A DNA stretch of 64,000 nt from Crossaster papposus (lineage: Eukaryota > Echinodermata > Asteroidea > Velatida > Solasteridae), in contig JBAIAA010000311.1 in assembly GCA_037893245.1 (NCBI GenBank), positions 62,001-126,000 of the forward strand, written 5' to 3'. A model generated the notes under the pieces. It searched no databases and was not told the DNA's origin. It saw nothing but the letters and a program-made list of their open reading frames with translations. Positions within the stretch are counted from its first letter, which is position 1. Each line of letters starts with the position of its first letter. The translations under genes and the position numbers were made by a program. Shown here in pieces: positions 32,742 through 45,325 of this stretch.

Positions 32742-33100
32742 TATTCAAACTGAAAGAATAGCATTCTATGTGTACCCCGCGCTCCACTGCTAGATTGTCT
32801 TTTGTTATTTGTGTCGCAATCTGATCACATCGTATGTTACACGACTCTGTTATAGCATGGAGCTATGAAGCTCCATGGTATATAGTACTTACACTATTAC
32901 TTTTACTACACTATAGATTTTACCGTAAAAAAAAAAGAAAGGATATGTCTACACGCCGACTTCGTTTTTCCACGGCTCCAGCCACCGTTTCGAGGCCCCC
33001 AGACGAGCCTCCGTTATCGGTGGATATTCTAGCTTTAGCTACGCGAGAAATTGGAGAAGATGGAACTAATTGCGGTCCGGGTGAAAGGCCGGCCACCATG
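32742..33100 (+). mobile_element. left end of the DIRS element, truncated at the duplication junction
   Basis: Identical to 40207-40565: left inverted terminal repeat (tattcaaactgaaagaatag) and the first 52 codons of the gag frame. It was copied by the tandem duplication, so there is no right end. Confidence 0.92.
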
Positions 33101-35431
33101 TCTGGTCATGTCCAGAAGTGTTTTTATCATAAAGACGTAAAAGAAACCCAGTACTGTCGAAGTTTAGTCTTGCCGGGTCAACGTCAAAATCCACGCTCTG
33201 ACCCTGACGAAGACATGTTTGACGCTTGGATATGTGTGCAGAACTGTGGCACGGTTCATACTGCATCATGTACATGTATGGCGGGGTAAGCACGAATTTA
33301 ATTGTTCACAATGCTTGTCTTATTTCAGTAGACCATAACATTTTCATAAATGACATTGCTGCTGCCCATCTGTAACGCTTTACTCAAATTACTGTGATAC
33401 AGAATCCATGCTTTTTAATTTTAGTGCTGTACACTATTTTTATTTTATAAAATCAAACAAAATTATCATTCAAATTGTTGTGAAGCAAATTAAGTTCACG
33501 TTTTACTGCCAGTGCCAGGGGTGGACTCCTCCATACTAAAGTGTACGAGTGGACTGGAGGATCCAGGGGATGGGGCCCAAGCATTTAGTTTAACACATAT
33601 ATATACAACAAATGTTTAAAAAGAATCCTTAATTGCCAAAATGTTATTAAAAAAGGTTGTGTTCATTTTTCGTTTTAAAGATTGGGAACAGCATGCTCAC
33701 ACGTTGCAGCACTGATGTATTTTGTTGAGGCTACCAAGCGACGACTAGTACTACTGGATAAACCATCTGTTACAAGTTTACCATGTGCGTGGAAGGCTCC
33801 AAAACAAAAGGTTAGTATACTAATGGTTCTTTATTTGAAAGTTTTGAGGCTTTTTTTTGTGGTATCTAAATCGGATAAGTTTGCGGTAACACCATGTGTA
33901 TTATCTACTGTCGAAAGTAGATAAGATCGGGGGACTTCTCGAATGTATCTACACTACTCAAGTACTCTAGCAGAAGCATGACAACTATTGTACTTAGTGA
34001 CAGTAGAAAATTATATTACTTTGCGGCAGTGTAGATAAATTCGAAAAGTCATCATATCCTATCTACTTTCCGACAGTAGGTGGTGCAAACTTATCCGATT
34101 TAAGTTAATTTATTATTTTTCAGTAAGTAACATAATGTTACCTGCTCAGTACTCCATTGAAGGTCACAGAAATGTTGATATTGCAAAATGTTTCAACATT
34201 TTGTTTCTTCAAATATTTTACACAGGTAAATCCCAAAGCATTGTCAACCATCAATTTCAAAAGGCCTAAAGCTACACAAGAAGATCTGCCTGCAAAGGGG
34301 CCTAGGATTCAAGAGCCGAGAGATGCGCCCCATATATCTGCAACTGATTTCCGTGAGTTGAAGGAAATTGCACCAGGTGCAGCACTGTTTACACTGCATG
34401 AAAACAGCGACAGTGATGCTACAGACTCTGCATCTGAAGATGAAAGCAACCCACTCAACGATCTTCCAGAACCGATCACGCATCACTTTGATGCAAGAAA
34501 TGCATTACTTGGTGCAACAGAACTTGGAGAGAGGGTGGCACATGTTGCACGTAAACTCCAGTCCGAGTTCACAACAAATGCCATATTAACACTTGAGCGT
34601 GCAACTATGGGGCAAGCGGAAAATCCAGCTTGGCAGGAACACCGAGCTGGAAGAGTTACAGCCAGCAGAGCCAAGAAACTGTACACACTCCAATCCACAA
34701 CTAACCCCAAAAGAATAGTTGGGGAAATTATGGGATACAGCAAAGCACCCCCTGACGTTCCAGCATTGCGATGGGGGCGTACGAAGGAGGTCACTGCGGT
34801 ACAACAATACACCGAAGACTACAAATGTCTACATGAAAACTTCAGTTTTCATCAGTGTGGTCTATTTGTACACACAGAGAAACCATGGATGGGTGCCACC
34901 CCAGACGGCCAAGTGGGTTGCAACTGCTGTGGTGTTGGGATTTTAGAGGTAAAGTGTCCTTACCGTCTCAAGACATCAAGCATTGCAGAAGGCATACATC
35001 AGTCTAACTTTTACCTTGATGAGAATTGCAAACTAAAACGAAACCATGAGTACTTCTTCCAGGTGCAGTTCCAAATTCTGTGTTTAGATTTAGAGAGTGT
35101 GTACTGTGACTTTATGGTGTGGACACCAAAGGACTATTGTGTTGAGCGTATTTACAGAGATATTGTTTTTGGCAAAGAAATTGAGAAAATAATTTCTAGA
35201 AATTACATGAAATATGTCCTCCCAGAGGTTCTGACGAGAACGAACGATCCCCTTTTGTCTGGTGACGATAGAAACATGTGTTTCTGTAACAGACCAGCTT
35301 TTGGCAAAATGGTGAATTGTGGTGGGCCAAGCTGTAAAGTAAAGAGGTTCCATCTGAGTTGTGTGCAGTTGAAAAGAATGCCAGGTAGACTCTGGTTTTG
35401 TAACAACTGTCGTGGTAATGCGGTATTATGA
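32945..35431 (+). CDS. DIRS-gag/SWIM-YqaJ-PHD fusion gene, copy 2
   Basis: Exons 32945-33285, 33681-33810 and 34226-35431 sum to 1677 bases, 559 codons including stop. The start (MSTRRLRFS) and the next 43 or so codons are DIRS gag; at 33101 the frame passes without break into SGHVQKCFYHKD of the YqaJ gene and keeps the SWIM finger, the YqaJ nuclease core (GATPDG, EVKCPY) and the C-terminal PHD finger. It lost the N-terminal part upstream of SGHV. Whether it is transcribed is unknown; the DIRS terminal repeat lies just upstream and could supply a promoter, which is inference. Confidence 0.75.
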
Positions 35432-35530
35432 AAACACAACTAGAAACATGAACATTTGGCTGCAAAAATGAAATTTTCTACATGTTTATTGCAAGTGGGT
35501 ACCTTGAAATAAATGGCACACAGTACATAC

Positions 35531-35987
35531 TAGTGCTGGGACAAATCGGAGGTTTTCAAAACCGAATAACCGAATTTGAAAATACCGAATAATCGATCCT
35601 CCGAATTCGTTAATCGGTTTACAAAATCCAAAAATGAATTATTTATTTTTTTATTTTTTTATTTTTTTAAATTTTTTTTAATTTTTAATTTTTTTATAAA
35701 AGTGATTTTAATGGATTAAGTGACATGGAAGTTGCGTTCTTCAATACGTGCTATCAGCTACTTCAAACAGAACGTCTTTCCGCGTACCAGCTGACTGTAT
35801 TCATGAGTTTATCTAGTGGCTCGTGTTTATTCACGTAACCATTGAATCGATGACAATGGCGCACAGCCAGCCTTGCTCATTAACTTCGCCGCGCTTGAGC
35901 GATCGTCTACGGAACCAATTCAAATCAGAATTCCAAAATGAACAACTTTTTTTTCTTTTCTGCCCAGAAATCGTAAAAAGAGCAGTC

Positions 35988-36062
<75 letters not shown>

Positions 36063-36147
36063 CTCGAATATTCGGTTTTCAAATTTCAAACCGGTTTGTG
36101 GAAGCACATTCGAATAACCGAATATTCGGTTTTGAGTCCCAGCACTA
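35531..36147. mobile_element. hAT-like MITE, copy 2
   Basis: Copy of 28067-28677 with the T run extended to 72 bases; the same gtacatac duplication on both sides. Confidence 0.92.
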
Positions 36148-36916
36148 GTACATACAGTATGATGTAACATTAAATCATCAGAACCAAATGTCATGGCCCA
36201 AATTTTAGGATCAGCATTATTTTGTATGAATATAACCAATTTTTTATAAACATTTGAAGACCAGCAGTCTTGCCAACATTACCAATGATGTGTCTTATTT
36301 TTTATTCAAATGGAGTAAGCAGAGTAGTTGTAACAGCCGTGCCAACATTACTAATAATGTCACCCCCTCCCCGGGGAAAAAAATATCTCTATGCCACCGA
36401 GTCTTTCCAACATTATCGGTAATGCACCTCATCCGTAAAATAAATTTGTAAACCTAAAATGAATCTGCAAACAAACTCAAAACAAACTGAAAATTCAGGT
36501 GAATTAAAGCTCCAAAAAACACAAAATAAAAGATTGACATGATACTTACAAGGTAAAAAGTTTATGATAGTAGCAAACTTTCCTTGAAATATTTCAGCCT
36601 GTTTTAGCGTTTTTCGAAATGCATGTACATGTATTTGTGAAATAAGACCCCAAAAGAAATTTTGTCTGCGAGACAAAAACACCAACCATTAGAATACATT
36701 ATTTACTTTTTTCTCTAAAAGTAAACAAAATGAGCTGAGATATTCACAGGTTGGTTTGTTTCACATATATCTCTTGGTTCCTATGAAGTACAGAAGCATT
36801 TACAGACACATTACCAAAAGTGTAATCGGGCTTTCAGTTACACTTTAATAACATTTGCAATTTGATAATATCATTTCAGGAAAACTTTGAGGATGTGCTT
36901 ACTGGGTCCATACATT

Positions 36917-39383
36917 TCACTTTTGATACTGTGGTACAACGCTAACATTTAAATTTGTAAGTCCAGCACATATGGTTACTATTTCATCAAGCATGTCTAC
37001 CTGTGTGATAGGAATAATTGTTTGTAGTACATTAAATGACTTCAAACGTCCAATGACACGTTCAACATGTATGCGTACACGTGACAGCTTTCTTGATTTG
37101 TCAACATCTTCTTTTGAAAGTTGTTTTTTCCCCTTTGTGTAGGCAGGAACCATAAGTCTGCACCCTAGTATGCCCATTTCTTCTTTAACATTGAAACCCC
37201 TATCAGCCACAACATCATCACCAGGATCCAATTTGTTCAACAAACCACATTTAAGAGTTATTTCCTTGTCTGAAACTCTTCCACCCCATCCAGGAGAGAT
37301 GAAACTAACGGCACCACTTGGTGTAATGCTTACCAAGTATTTGATTGTATTATGTTTTTTATAATTTGAGTATGTTTCAGCTCGAGCAGTTAAATTTAAT
37401 GGTCGTTCAATAAAAATCTCTGTACAATCAATTATTGCCACTGTTCGCTTAAAATGTGTTTTAAAGCACTGAGGTAAGTGCTGCCTCACTGACAGTCTAC
37501 TTGGCCAGGTAATTGTCTCCTTCAGTACCGCAGCCATCTTTGGGATCCATGTCCTCATTATTCTTGAGATGATAGTCCTGTGTATCCCATACCTGTATGC
37601 AATGTCCTTGTCTCTCAGTCCCAGGCGCATCTTCATTAAAACCATGAGCATTTGATTTTCCCAACTGCATGCAGTTTTTCTCACTTTTTTCCACATCATG
37701 GCTGTCTGACACAATGAAAGCAACCACATAAAGATTGCTGTACTTTCAAGCCCAGTATAAAACTTGAACTTTGTTTTGTCGTTTTTGATAGTGTTGTAGC
37801 TGAAAATTTTCTCTTGCAGCTTTTCGTTTTGTACCAAGGCTTCATCCAGTTCTTGTCGCAGGTTGGTGACCTCTGATGACAGTGCTGCATTTTCCTCAAG
37901 GAGCTCCTTGCACCTACATGGTTGATCATCACCACAATCTGTGTAAAACATGTCGAATAAAAAACCTGTAAAACTTTTTTTGTTGATGAAAATGGTACAA
38001 TCATCAATTAGATTTATACCTTTGATGTTGATTTTGAATATTATCATACGAGTGATATTATTTACCATTAAAATGCATAGCGCACAAACAAAGTGTATTT
38101 TACTGTCGATGATATCGCGGAACGGAAATTTCTTGTATCCCTTGAAAATTGAACGCTTTATAAATCCAGTTATTATTATTATTGAATGTTCACAGGTTAT
38201 TATAAATGTGTGCATAATAAACACGAGCATTTACCAATGCTGTACTCTAGTCTTTACTCGGTCATAACGAGACCACAAACCGAAAAAGTGAACATTTCTG
38301 TCTTACCATCATGCTCATCAAAGTTAACTGCCTCTTCCGTGACGTAGGCATGCATCTGGACCAAAATCTCTGCAACCTCTTTCTGTGAATCATCTGGCTC
38401 ACTAGGAGTAGGACGATCATGCTCAGGTGGCAGTTGTAAGTCTAATGATTCTCTACGCCGATTGAATCTCTCAAATCTGTCCTGATGTTGCTTTTCCTTC
38501 TTCTGATTAGTCTTGTTGTACACGAATACAGTTGGCACAAAGTCGGGATCATTAGGATCATCTGAAGTCTTGCCTGTTAAAAATTGGAAACCACCAAGTG
38601 AGTTAGCAATGCATCATGATTGATAATAAATGGAACCTAAAAACTAGAATCAGAAAACTTGCTCCCAGTCGGAAGAAAATAAACAAATAATGTGAAAGGG
38701 GGGGGGGGGGGGGGGGGGGGGAATTGTGTGAGGGTATGGACCGCATTTAAAAATAATTTATCTAATGTAAACTACTGATGAGGGATCGAACTTCATGAGG
38801 CCAAATCAAAAATATATATCAGTTGATCGTCCATAGACACAATAAATTCTCGTTTTAAAGCCACATTGTTTTATTTCTTATTTTATTGTGTTCTCAAAAA
38901 GTCCATATTTGGCTTAAAAGGTATAACAATTTTGGGACAACAACATCATCACACGGCAAGTGTGAAGATGTTGTTGTCCCCACCGGTCAACATGGAGGTA
39001 CCTAGGAATAGACCTCCATGCGGTCAACAACTGGGTGTACATACCCCCCAAAATGCTATGTTGTTCACGTCACCGAACCCGTTCAGCATGGAGGCAGCAA
39101 CTACGTCGTAGTCGTCTTCGGCCTTCCATTTTGAATTTTTATGAGAATGAAATGTTACAAAAATATCGACAAACCTTTCACAAAATGAGCACTACATAGT
39201 CGTGCATGGTGTGTATCTGCTTCGCTCCAATTTTTTTCGGCGAATCGCGGACAACCACAGGCGACGTTTCTCCGTTCTCAACTTATTCGAGCCAGAGATT
39301 GGGATTCTGTAGAACTTAAGCCCATTTTTCTCCCCTTTTTTTCGGCGGTTTGTGCAGCCGATAGCACAGCAGCTCTCAGGCAT
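36917..39383 (-). CDS. THAP-DDE_Tnp_4 transposase, copy 2
   Basis: Exons 39383-39175, 38573-38307 and 37938-36917. The translated exons equal those of copy 1, including the THAP frameshift after the A7 run, so that change predates the duplication or is a shared sequence error. D, D, E catalytic residues are present in AIIDCTE, VVADRGF and RIHVERV. Confidence 0.85.
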
Positions 39384-39545
39384 CGTCTTTAGGAACTATT
39401 TATTAAAGACTCGTGAAAATATGAAACCAATAACGAAAAGAATTTTCATGAAAAAACCCTGTTTTTTAGAGAGCACAATTTGTCCGTCATTGATTTACAC
39501 ACATTGTTTAACGCATGTATAGTAGTAGTGTTGTTGATATGTTGC

Positions 39546-40150
39546 CCGGTGTCGTGCCAAAAGGTGTCCGGTGCGAAATAGTGTCCGGTCCGCCATGTGA
39601 TTGGTCGAGCGCCTATGACGTCACATTGTTTACGGAAGCTTGCCAAAAATACTGTCCGCGCTATTAAGTGTGCATCCTATTGCGTGCTTGCTGTTGAGCT
39701 GAGAAGACGTGAACAGATAAGATCGCGTTTTATCCTGAATTTCCTTTTGCCATATATTTAAAAGCTTTCCTTTTTATCTGTGATTGCTAAGGATTTGTGT
39801 ATTTGTCTAGGCCTATAACTAACTTATTAATAGTTCATTTTATAACGTTTTGTTGTCCAAGAACTTGTGTGTGTTTTTTGTGTGTGTACTTACTTGTCTT
39901 AACATTTGTCACTTGTAACATCATTCTAGTTGTTCGATTTCCATTTCGTCCAGCCCACACTGGCACATTATTTCATTTTCAAGCTTAGACTTGGTTTAAT
40001 CACACTGTTCACAACGTTCTGGTAACCCCATTAGGCATTACTACTGGTGCTAGTGTAACATACCCCTTCCATGCCAAATAATGTCCGGCCTCTACTGCGC
40101 ATGCCCAGCGGACACTATTTCGCACCGGACACCTTTTGGCACGACACCGG
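39546..40150. mobile_element. 605-bp element with 41-bp perfect inverted ends, copy 2
   Basis: Same as 32081-32685. Confidence 0.88.
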
Positions 40151-40409
40151 CGGAAGTTGGGGTCACGTGACAAAGCCAGGATTTTGTCAACAGAGGGCAC
40201 ATGGTCTATTCAAACTGAAAGAATAGCATTCTATGTGTACCCCGCGCTCCACTGCTAGATTGTCTTTTGTTATTTGTGTCGCAATCTGATCACATCGTAT
40301 GTTACACGACTCTGTTATAGCATGGAGCTATGAAGCTCCATGGTATATAGTACTTACACTATTACTTTTACTACACTATAGATTTTACCGTAAAAAAAAA
40401 AGAAAGGAT

Positions 40410-41953
40410 ATGTCTACACGCCGACTTCGTTTTTCCACGGCTCCAGCCACCGTTTCGAGGCCCCCAGACGAGCCTCCGTTATCGGTGGATATTCTAGCTT
40501 TAGCTACGCGAGAAATTGGAGAAGATGGAACTAATTGCGGTCCGGGTGAAAGGCCGGCCACCATGCCCGAAACCCACGCCGGATGACCGCCATGCCTCAG
40601 CACCGTTATGGGCTGATGGCATTTCGGGTGGAGGGTCGTCATGCCCAAAACCCCATGCAGGTTCCGGTCCAGTTCCGTCTAGCGACCTACCTGAACCGGC
40701 TCCATTTCAACGAGCTGCAGATACGGCCATTCCAAGATCGCAGCCTACATCTGGTCCACCATTCGGTAGGCCTACCAGCGCCGCCCACGGCCCGTTTACC
40801 GCCGGGCCTACAGTAAACCCGGCTGGTTATGTTTCGGCCTGGCCACAGCCACAGACTTTTTTCACTCCAGCCTCGCCCTGGAACCCGGGTCCCTGGGGTA
40901 ATCCTCAATTTCCAACAGCTGCAGACCGTGCATCATATATGCCGCCAGGTTACTGTAACCCCTGGGGTTTTCCTCCCCAGTGGTTTCCAGCGATGCCTCC
41001 ATCGGCAAATCCACAAGCATCGCACGTCACTCCAACGACTGCACCCACGGGCTCTCGGGCGCAGTCCTTATCACCTGGTAGTGTGATGTCCGGTACCGAC
41101 GCTGTTGCTACGGCCGTCAGTGATGAGAGCGACGAGGAAATTTCCAATGCTGGAAGTTCAGCGATCATGAGTTCCCTTCCCGCATCGAGAGGGATTCTCC
41201 GTAATCCCCACAAAAAGGACAGAGGTAATCCCATTTCGGAGGATCTGATTTTATGGTGGGAGAATCTAAGAACTCATAAACTTTCGCCGGACGACCACAA
41301 GGAAGAATTGTCGTCCTTTGTAAGAAAAATATTTTTCCGCTCCAGAATTGCCTACCGGTATAAAGAAAGTGTTCAAGCAAGTAAATCCTTCTATTGTTGC
41401 CCAAGATGAGAGACTTGGAACTGCACAAGGTTACGCTTTGAAAGCAGCTCTGCCTCTTCTGCATTTGTTCGAGGCAGTAGCCGATCCCGAAGGTCCCAGC
41501 GAAATTAACAAGGACATGGTTTTGGACTTGATTTCTTCAGGCCTAATTCTGTTAGGTTCTGCCAGCCAGGGCCTCGCTACTACCCGTCAACGTGCCTTTG
41601 ATGACATAGTCGACAGGAAATTTGATATCCTCAAGCGAAACCAACCTTCCATGGGCGAGCTCTTCGGCTCCTCACTGATGAAGGATATCGAAGAGACGGA
41701 GAAAGTTAGCAAGCTAGCCGCAAAGGTCACCTGTGGTAGAGGTAATTCTGGTTCCTCCAAAGTTAAGCGCTTCTCTCCTTACCAAGCCGTATATAGTGCG
41801 TCTAGAAACCGGCGGTTCTCGACGTCTTTCAAGCCGACTCATCATAAGAGTTTTGCTGGCCGACCACCTTACAGGTCGTCATCAAGCCGAGGAAGAGTGG
41901 GTAATTATAAGCAGTTTAATCCATCGTCAAACAACGCATCATCAAAAAACTAA
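40410..41953 (+). pseudogene. DIRS gag-like ORF1, frameshifted
   Basis: Starts MSTRRLRFS at 40410. The frame changes near 40520-40580 and again near 41350-41400. The middle part is Pro/Gly/Ala-rich (PSSDLPEPAPF; MPPGYCNPWGFPPQWFP), then a helical part (FKQVNPSIVAQDERLGT; DLISSGLILLGSAS) and a basic Arg/Ser/Asn tail (GRPPYRSSSSRGRVG). This fits a DIRS capsid-like protein binding RNA. Alternative frames over this region are by-products. Confidence 0.75.
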
Positions 41954-42108
41954 CGCCAATAACAGCTGGTGATTTTTCAGTCAATTCCCCAGCATCTTTT
42001 GCACGTCTTTACCCGGCAGGCCGTCTTCAACATTTTAAGCACCAATGGCTACTTGTCACACATGACCCATGGATCATTGATATTATTTCAGGCTACCGCT
42101 TAGATTTT

Positions 42109-44035
42109 TTGTCAGTGCCCTTTCAATATAAAGTTCCTTTGACTCGAGTCCAGTCTAATCATCATGCATATATTTTTGACCAAGAGGTGCAGAAGATGCT
42201 GGAGAAAGGGGCCATTACTGTTGAACAACCGGTTCAGCATCAGTTTCTGTCTTCACTTTTCATGGTACCCAAGAAAAACGGAGATCTCCGTCCTGTCATC
42301 AACCTTCGACCGTTAAACCGGTTCATTCCATATCAACACTTCAAAATGGAGAACATCACAGCAGTAAAACATCTGTTAAATCCACACGACTGGTTGACGA
42401 CCATCGATCTCAAGGATGCCTATTTTACAGTGCCGATTCATCACTCTCACAGGAAATTACTTCGATTTCGTTGGAAAGAGGTAATATACCAGTTTTCATG
42501 CATGCCGTTTGGCCTATGCAGTGCACCTCGAACATTCACCAAAATACTCAAACCAGTTGCTTCGTCACTTCGGGAGAAGGGGATTCGTTGCGTCTTCTAT
42601 CTGGACGACATCCAGGCTGATTATGGGAACTTCACCCCAGGATTGTTTGGACAGTACCCGTTGTGCGGTCAACCTGCTTCAGGACTTGGGGTTTCTTGTG
42701 AACACAGAGAAATCCAATCTGATACCATCTCAGCAAATCGAATACCTGGGGTTTGTTATAAACTCAAAGGACATGTCTCTTTCTCTGAATCAGGAGAAAA
42801 TAAACAAGATAATCCGCCACTGCCGGGGTGTTTTGTCGGCGCACACAACTACGGTACGCGATCTTGCCAGTCTGATCGGCAAGATGTCAGCAACCATACA
42901 GGCAGTATTTCCGGCCCCGTTATTTTACCGGCACCTTCAAATGGACAAGATAGCGTCCCTGCGGGAACACCACAGCTACGAGACAGAAGTCATCCTGTCC
43001 GTGGAGGCGAAGGACGAGCTCCGTACATGGACTCAATACCTGCAAGCATGGAATGGCCGGGGGATCATTCAGCAGACACCCGATCTAGTCATCCAGACAG
43101 ACGCATCTTTGAGCGGCTGGGGAGCTTGCATGGAACATCAACAAGTCGCGGGTCGCTGGACACCGCTAGAGAGCAAGAATCACATCAACTATCTCGAACT
43201 GTTAGCAGTTTTATATGCACTCAAGACACTGTTGAAGGGCCGTCGAAATGTGCACATCCGGCTACAGATGGACAACTCTACGGCGATTTCTTACATCAAC
43301 CACAAAGGTGGAACACGCTCTACGAGTCTTGTCCAATTGTCAATCAAGATTTGGTTGTGGTGTCTTCAGAAAAGTCTCATTCTGACAGCAGAACACTTAC
43401 CGGGCTCGATGAATATCACAGCGGACACTCTATCCAGAGTATTCAACGATCGGACAGAGTGGCAGCTAGACACGCTCATATTTCGCAGGATTATGAACAT
43501 ACTACAATTTTGTCCAGAGGTGGACTTGTTTGCGACTCGTCTAAACAGTCAACTTCCGACATTTGTGTCATGGCAGCCAGACCCCATGGCCTGGAGAGTA
43601 GACGCCCTGCTTCTAAACTGGAGGGAGATAAAGGGTTACGCTTTTCCTCCCTTTGCTCTTCTACCCAAGTGTTTGAGCAAGATCAGCGAAAAACAAGCCA
43701 CGATTGTTCTCATCGCCCCCATCTGGCGCACGCAGATCTGGTATCCCAGACTTCTGGGGATGGCTGTGCAGAATCCTGTCATTCTACCCAGGGAAAGACA
43801 TCTTCTCCAGTTGCCTCACAACCGAACACTAATCCATCCACTGGCAGATCAAATGTGCTTAGCCGCGTGGAAGCTATCAGGAGAAGTCTCCGCTCAAAGG
43901 GAATTTCGCATTCGGTGTCCTCCACAATCTTGTCATCATGGAGGGACCAATCCAACAAGCAGTATGATTCAGCTTGGAACCGATGGGCCAGCTGGTGTCT
44001 TCAGAGGGAAGTTGATCCCGTTCAGGCCCCTATAG
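42109..44035 (+). pseudogene. DIRS reverse transcriptase/RNase H, frameshifted
   Basis: Frame 1 (from 42109) carries RT motifs DLKDAYFTVPIHH, CMPFGLCSAPRTF and YLDDI; after about 42620 the sequence continues in frame 2 (LIMGTSPQDCL; QQIEYLGFVINS). RNase H follows with VIQTDASLSGWGA, YLELLAVLYAL, LQMDNSTAI and EHLPGSMNITADTLSR. Then comes DLFATRLNSQLPTFVSWQPD through WRTQIWYP, the methyltransferase-like region typical of DIRS elements. The one-base shift right after YLDD would stop enzyme synthesis. Confidence 0.9.
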
Positions 44036-44859
44036 CGGTATGTTTATCTTTCCTTCAAGATTTATTAGATTCGGGACTACTGTACCGAACAATTAACGTA
44101 TATAGGTCAGCTATATCCTCAGCCCACGTCTTTGTAGACGGAGCCCCAGTAGATCAGCATCACCTAATTAAACGTTTCTTCAAGGGCGTTCTTAATTTGC
44201 GCCCTCCACAACCACGATACAAGTCAACATGGAATGTACTAGTTACAGTGTTGAATTATTTTAAAACTTTACCTGACAATCGTCGATTGTCAATCAGACA
44301 GTTGACGCTCAAATTAACTATGTTGATTGCTTTAGTTACAGCTAGTCGCTGTTCCTCTCTTATAGCTATTGATATCAATCATATGTCAAGATCTTCAGAC
44401 GGAGGTTTTCATTTTTGGCTAGTGAAACCTTCTAAACGTGTGTCAGTTACTAAACCCTTCCACGACTTAGAAATTACTCGTTTTCAGGCTAATAGAAACA
44501 TTTGCCCAGTACGCACCCTGCAGGAATACCTTGACAGGACTGTTCATATCAGAGGGAATGGAAAGCCACGAATGACCCAGCTCCTACTGTCTCACTCGAA
44601 ACCATATCATCCAGTAGTGTCATCCACAGTCTCCAGATGGCTGAAAGATGTTCTTAAAGAAGCAGGTGTTGATACTTCGTGTTTCAAGGCCCATTCAACC
44701 AGGGGTGCATCTACCTCGGCAGCTGCAAGTGCAGGGGTGACAACGCAGGACATCTTGAAAACGGCAGACTGGTCATCCGCGACTACTTTTGCCAACTTCT
44801 ACTACAGAAGATCATCTCAGTTAGAGTTTGGTCAAGCAGTTCTGGCATCGGCACCCTGA
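43900..44859 (+). CDS. DIRS tyrosine recombinase
   Basis: Frame 1 again, overlapping the end of the RT/RNase H frame as is usual in these elements. N-terminal SAM-like part (SSWRDQSNKQYDSAWNRWAS), catalytic part with R in TASRCSSLIAID, H..R in FKAHSTRGAST and the nucleophile Y in FANFYYRR, i.e. the R-H-R-Y set. It would recombine the cDNA circle with the genome. The true start is uncertain; homology may begin in frame 2 (LAAWKLSGEVSAQ). Confidence 0.88.
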   Translation, partial: GISHSVSSTILSSWRDQSNKQYDSAWNRWASWCLQREVDPVQAPIAVCLSFLQDLLDSGLLYRTINVYRSAISSAHVFVDGAPVDQHHLIKRFFKGVLNLRPPQPRYKSTWNVLVTVLNYFKTLPDNRRLSIRQLTLKLTMLIALVTASRCSSLIAIDINHMSRSSDGGFHFWLVKPSKRVSVTKPFHDLEITRFQANRNICPVRTLQEYLDRTVHIRGNGKPRMTQLLLSHSKPYHPVVSSTVSRWLKDVLKEAGVDTSCFKAHSTRGASTSAAASAGVTTQDILKTADWSSATTFANFYYRRSSQLEFGQAVLASAP

Positions 44860-44875
44860 CAACTGGCTTTAAAGT

Positions 44876-45325
44876 ATTCGGTGAGTCTCTCCGGAATTGG
44901 CGTAATATAATTCCCCAATTATGTAAAGTACTTACCTGCAATATAATTGGAATTATATAAGACAATGGAGGAGAGACTCAGTCTCCCTCCCTTCTTTATT
45001 TTTTGTGTGAATTTCTGCAGGCATTAATTGACGCCCTCCCAAGATTTAGGTCGCAGGTCGCCTCCGCCAGTCATCATTGCTCCTCAAGCTTCAAAAAGAC
45101 GATCTAGCAGTGAGCGCGGGGTACACATAGAATGCTATTCTTTCAGTTTGAATAGCGCGCTATTCTTCAACTTTTGAATATCTAATGAGGACGCTTCCAT
45201 TAGCTTCAAAGGGTGGTCAGATTGTAATACAAAGAACAAATATTCGGTGAGTCTCTCCTCCATATTGTCTTATATAATTCCAATTATATTGCAGGTAAGT
45301 ACTTTACATAATTGGGGAATTGTAC
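44876..45325. repeat. inverted arms around the DIRS right terminal repeat
   Basis: 44911-44985 (aattccccaattatgtaaag ... ggaggagagactca) is the near-exact inverse of 45239-45320. The arms enclose the right terminal repeat. The left arm itself contains ggtgagtctctcc/ggagagactca. Either DIRS internal complementary sequence or a small inserted palindrome. Confidence 0.75.

Larger units (their letters stand above)
25637..33100. repeat. tandem duplication unit, copy 1 (7464 bp)
   Basis: Starts tctggtcatgtccagaagtg inside the YqaJ-gene exon and ends in the DIRS gag frame at gccaccatg. Followed head to tail by copy 2. The two breakpoints share only TG. Confidence 0.95.
33101..40565. repeat. tandem duplication unit, copy 2 (7465 bp)
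   Basis: Matches copy 1 throughout the parts compared. Differences found: 6 more T in the T run, 1 more G in the G run, and loss of one 6-base unit (tacaac) near 39030. Confidence 0.95.
40207..45154 (+). mobile_element. DIRS-type tyrosine-recombinase retrotransposon
   Basis: Inverted terminal repeats at 40207-40270 and about 45095-45154 (tattcaaactgaaagaatag and its inverse, extending through gtgtaccccgcgctc). Between them lie gag, RT/RNase H with a methyltransferase-like tail, and a tyrosine recombinase. DIRS elements replicate through a circular cDNA that the recombinase inserts, so no target duplication is expected. Its left end is shared with the tandem duplication, so the element was in place before or during that event. 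Several frameshifts make it non-autonomous as assembled. Confidence 0.92.
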
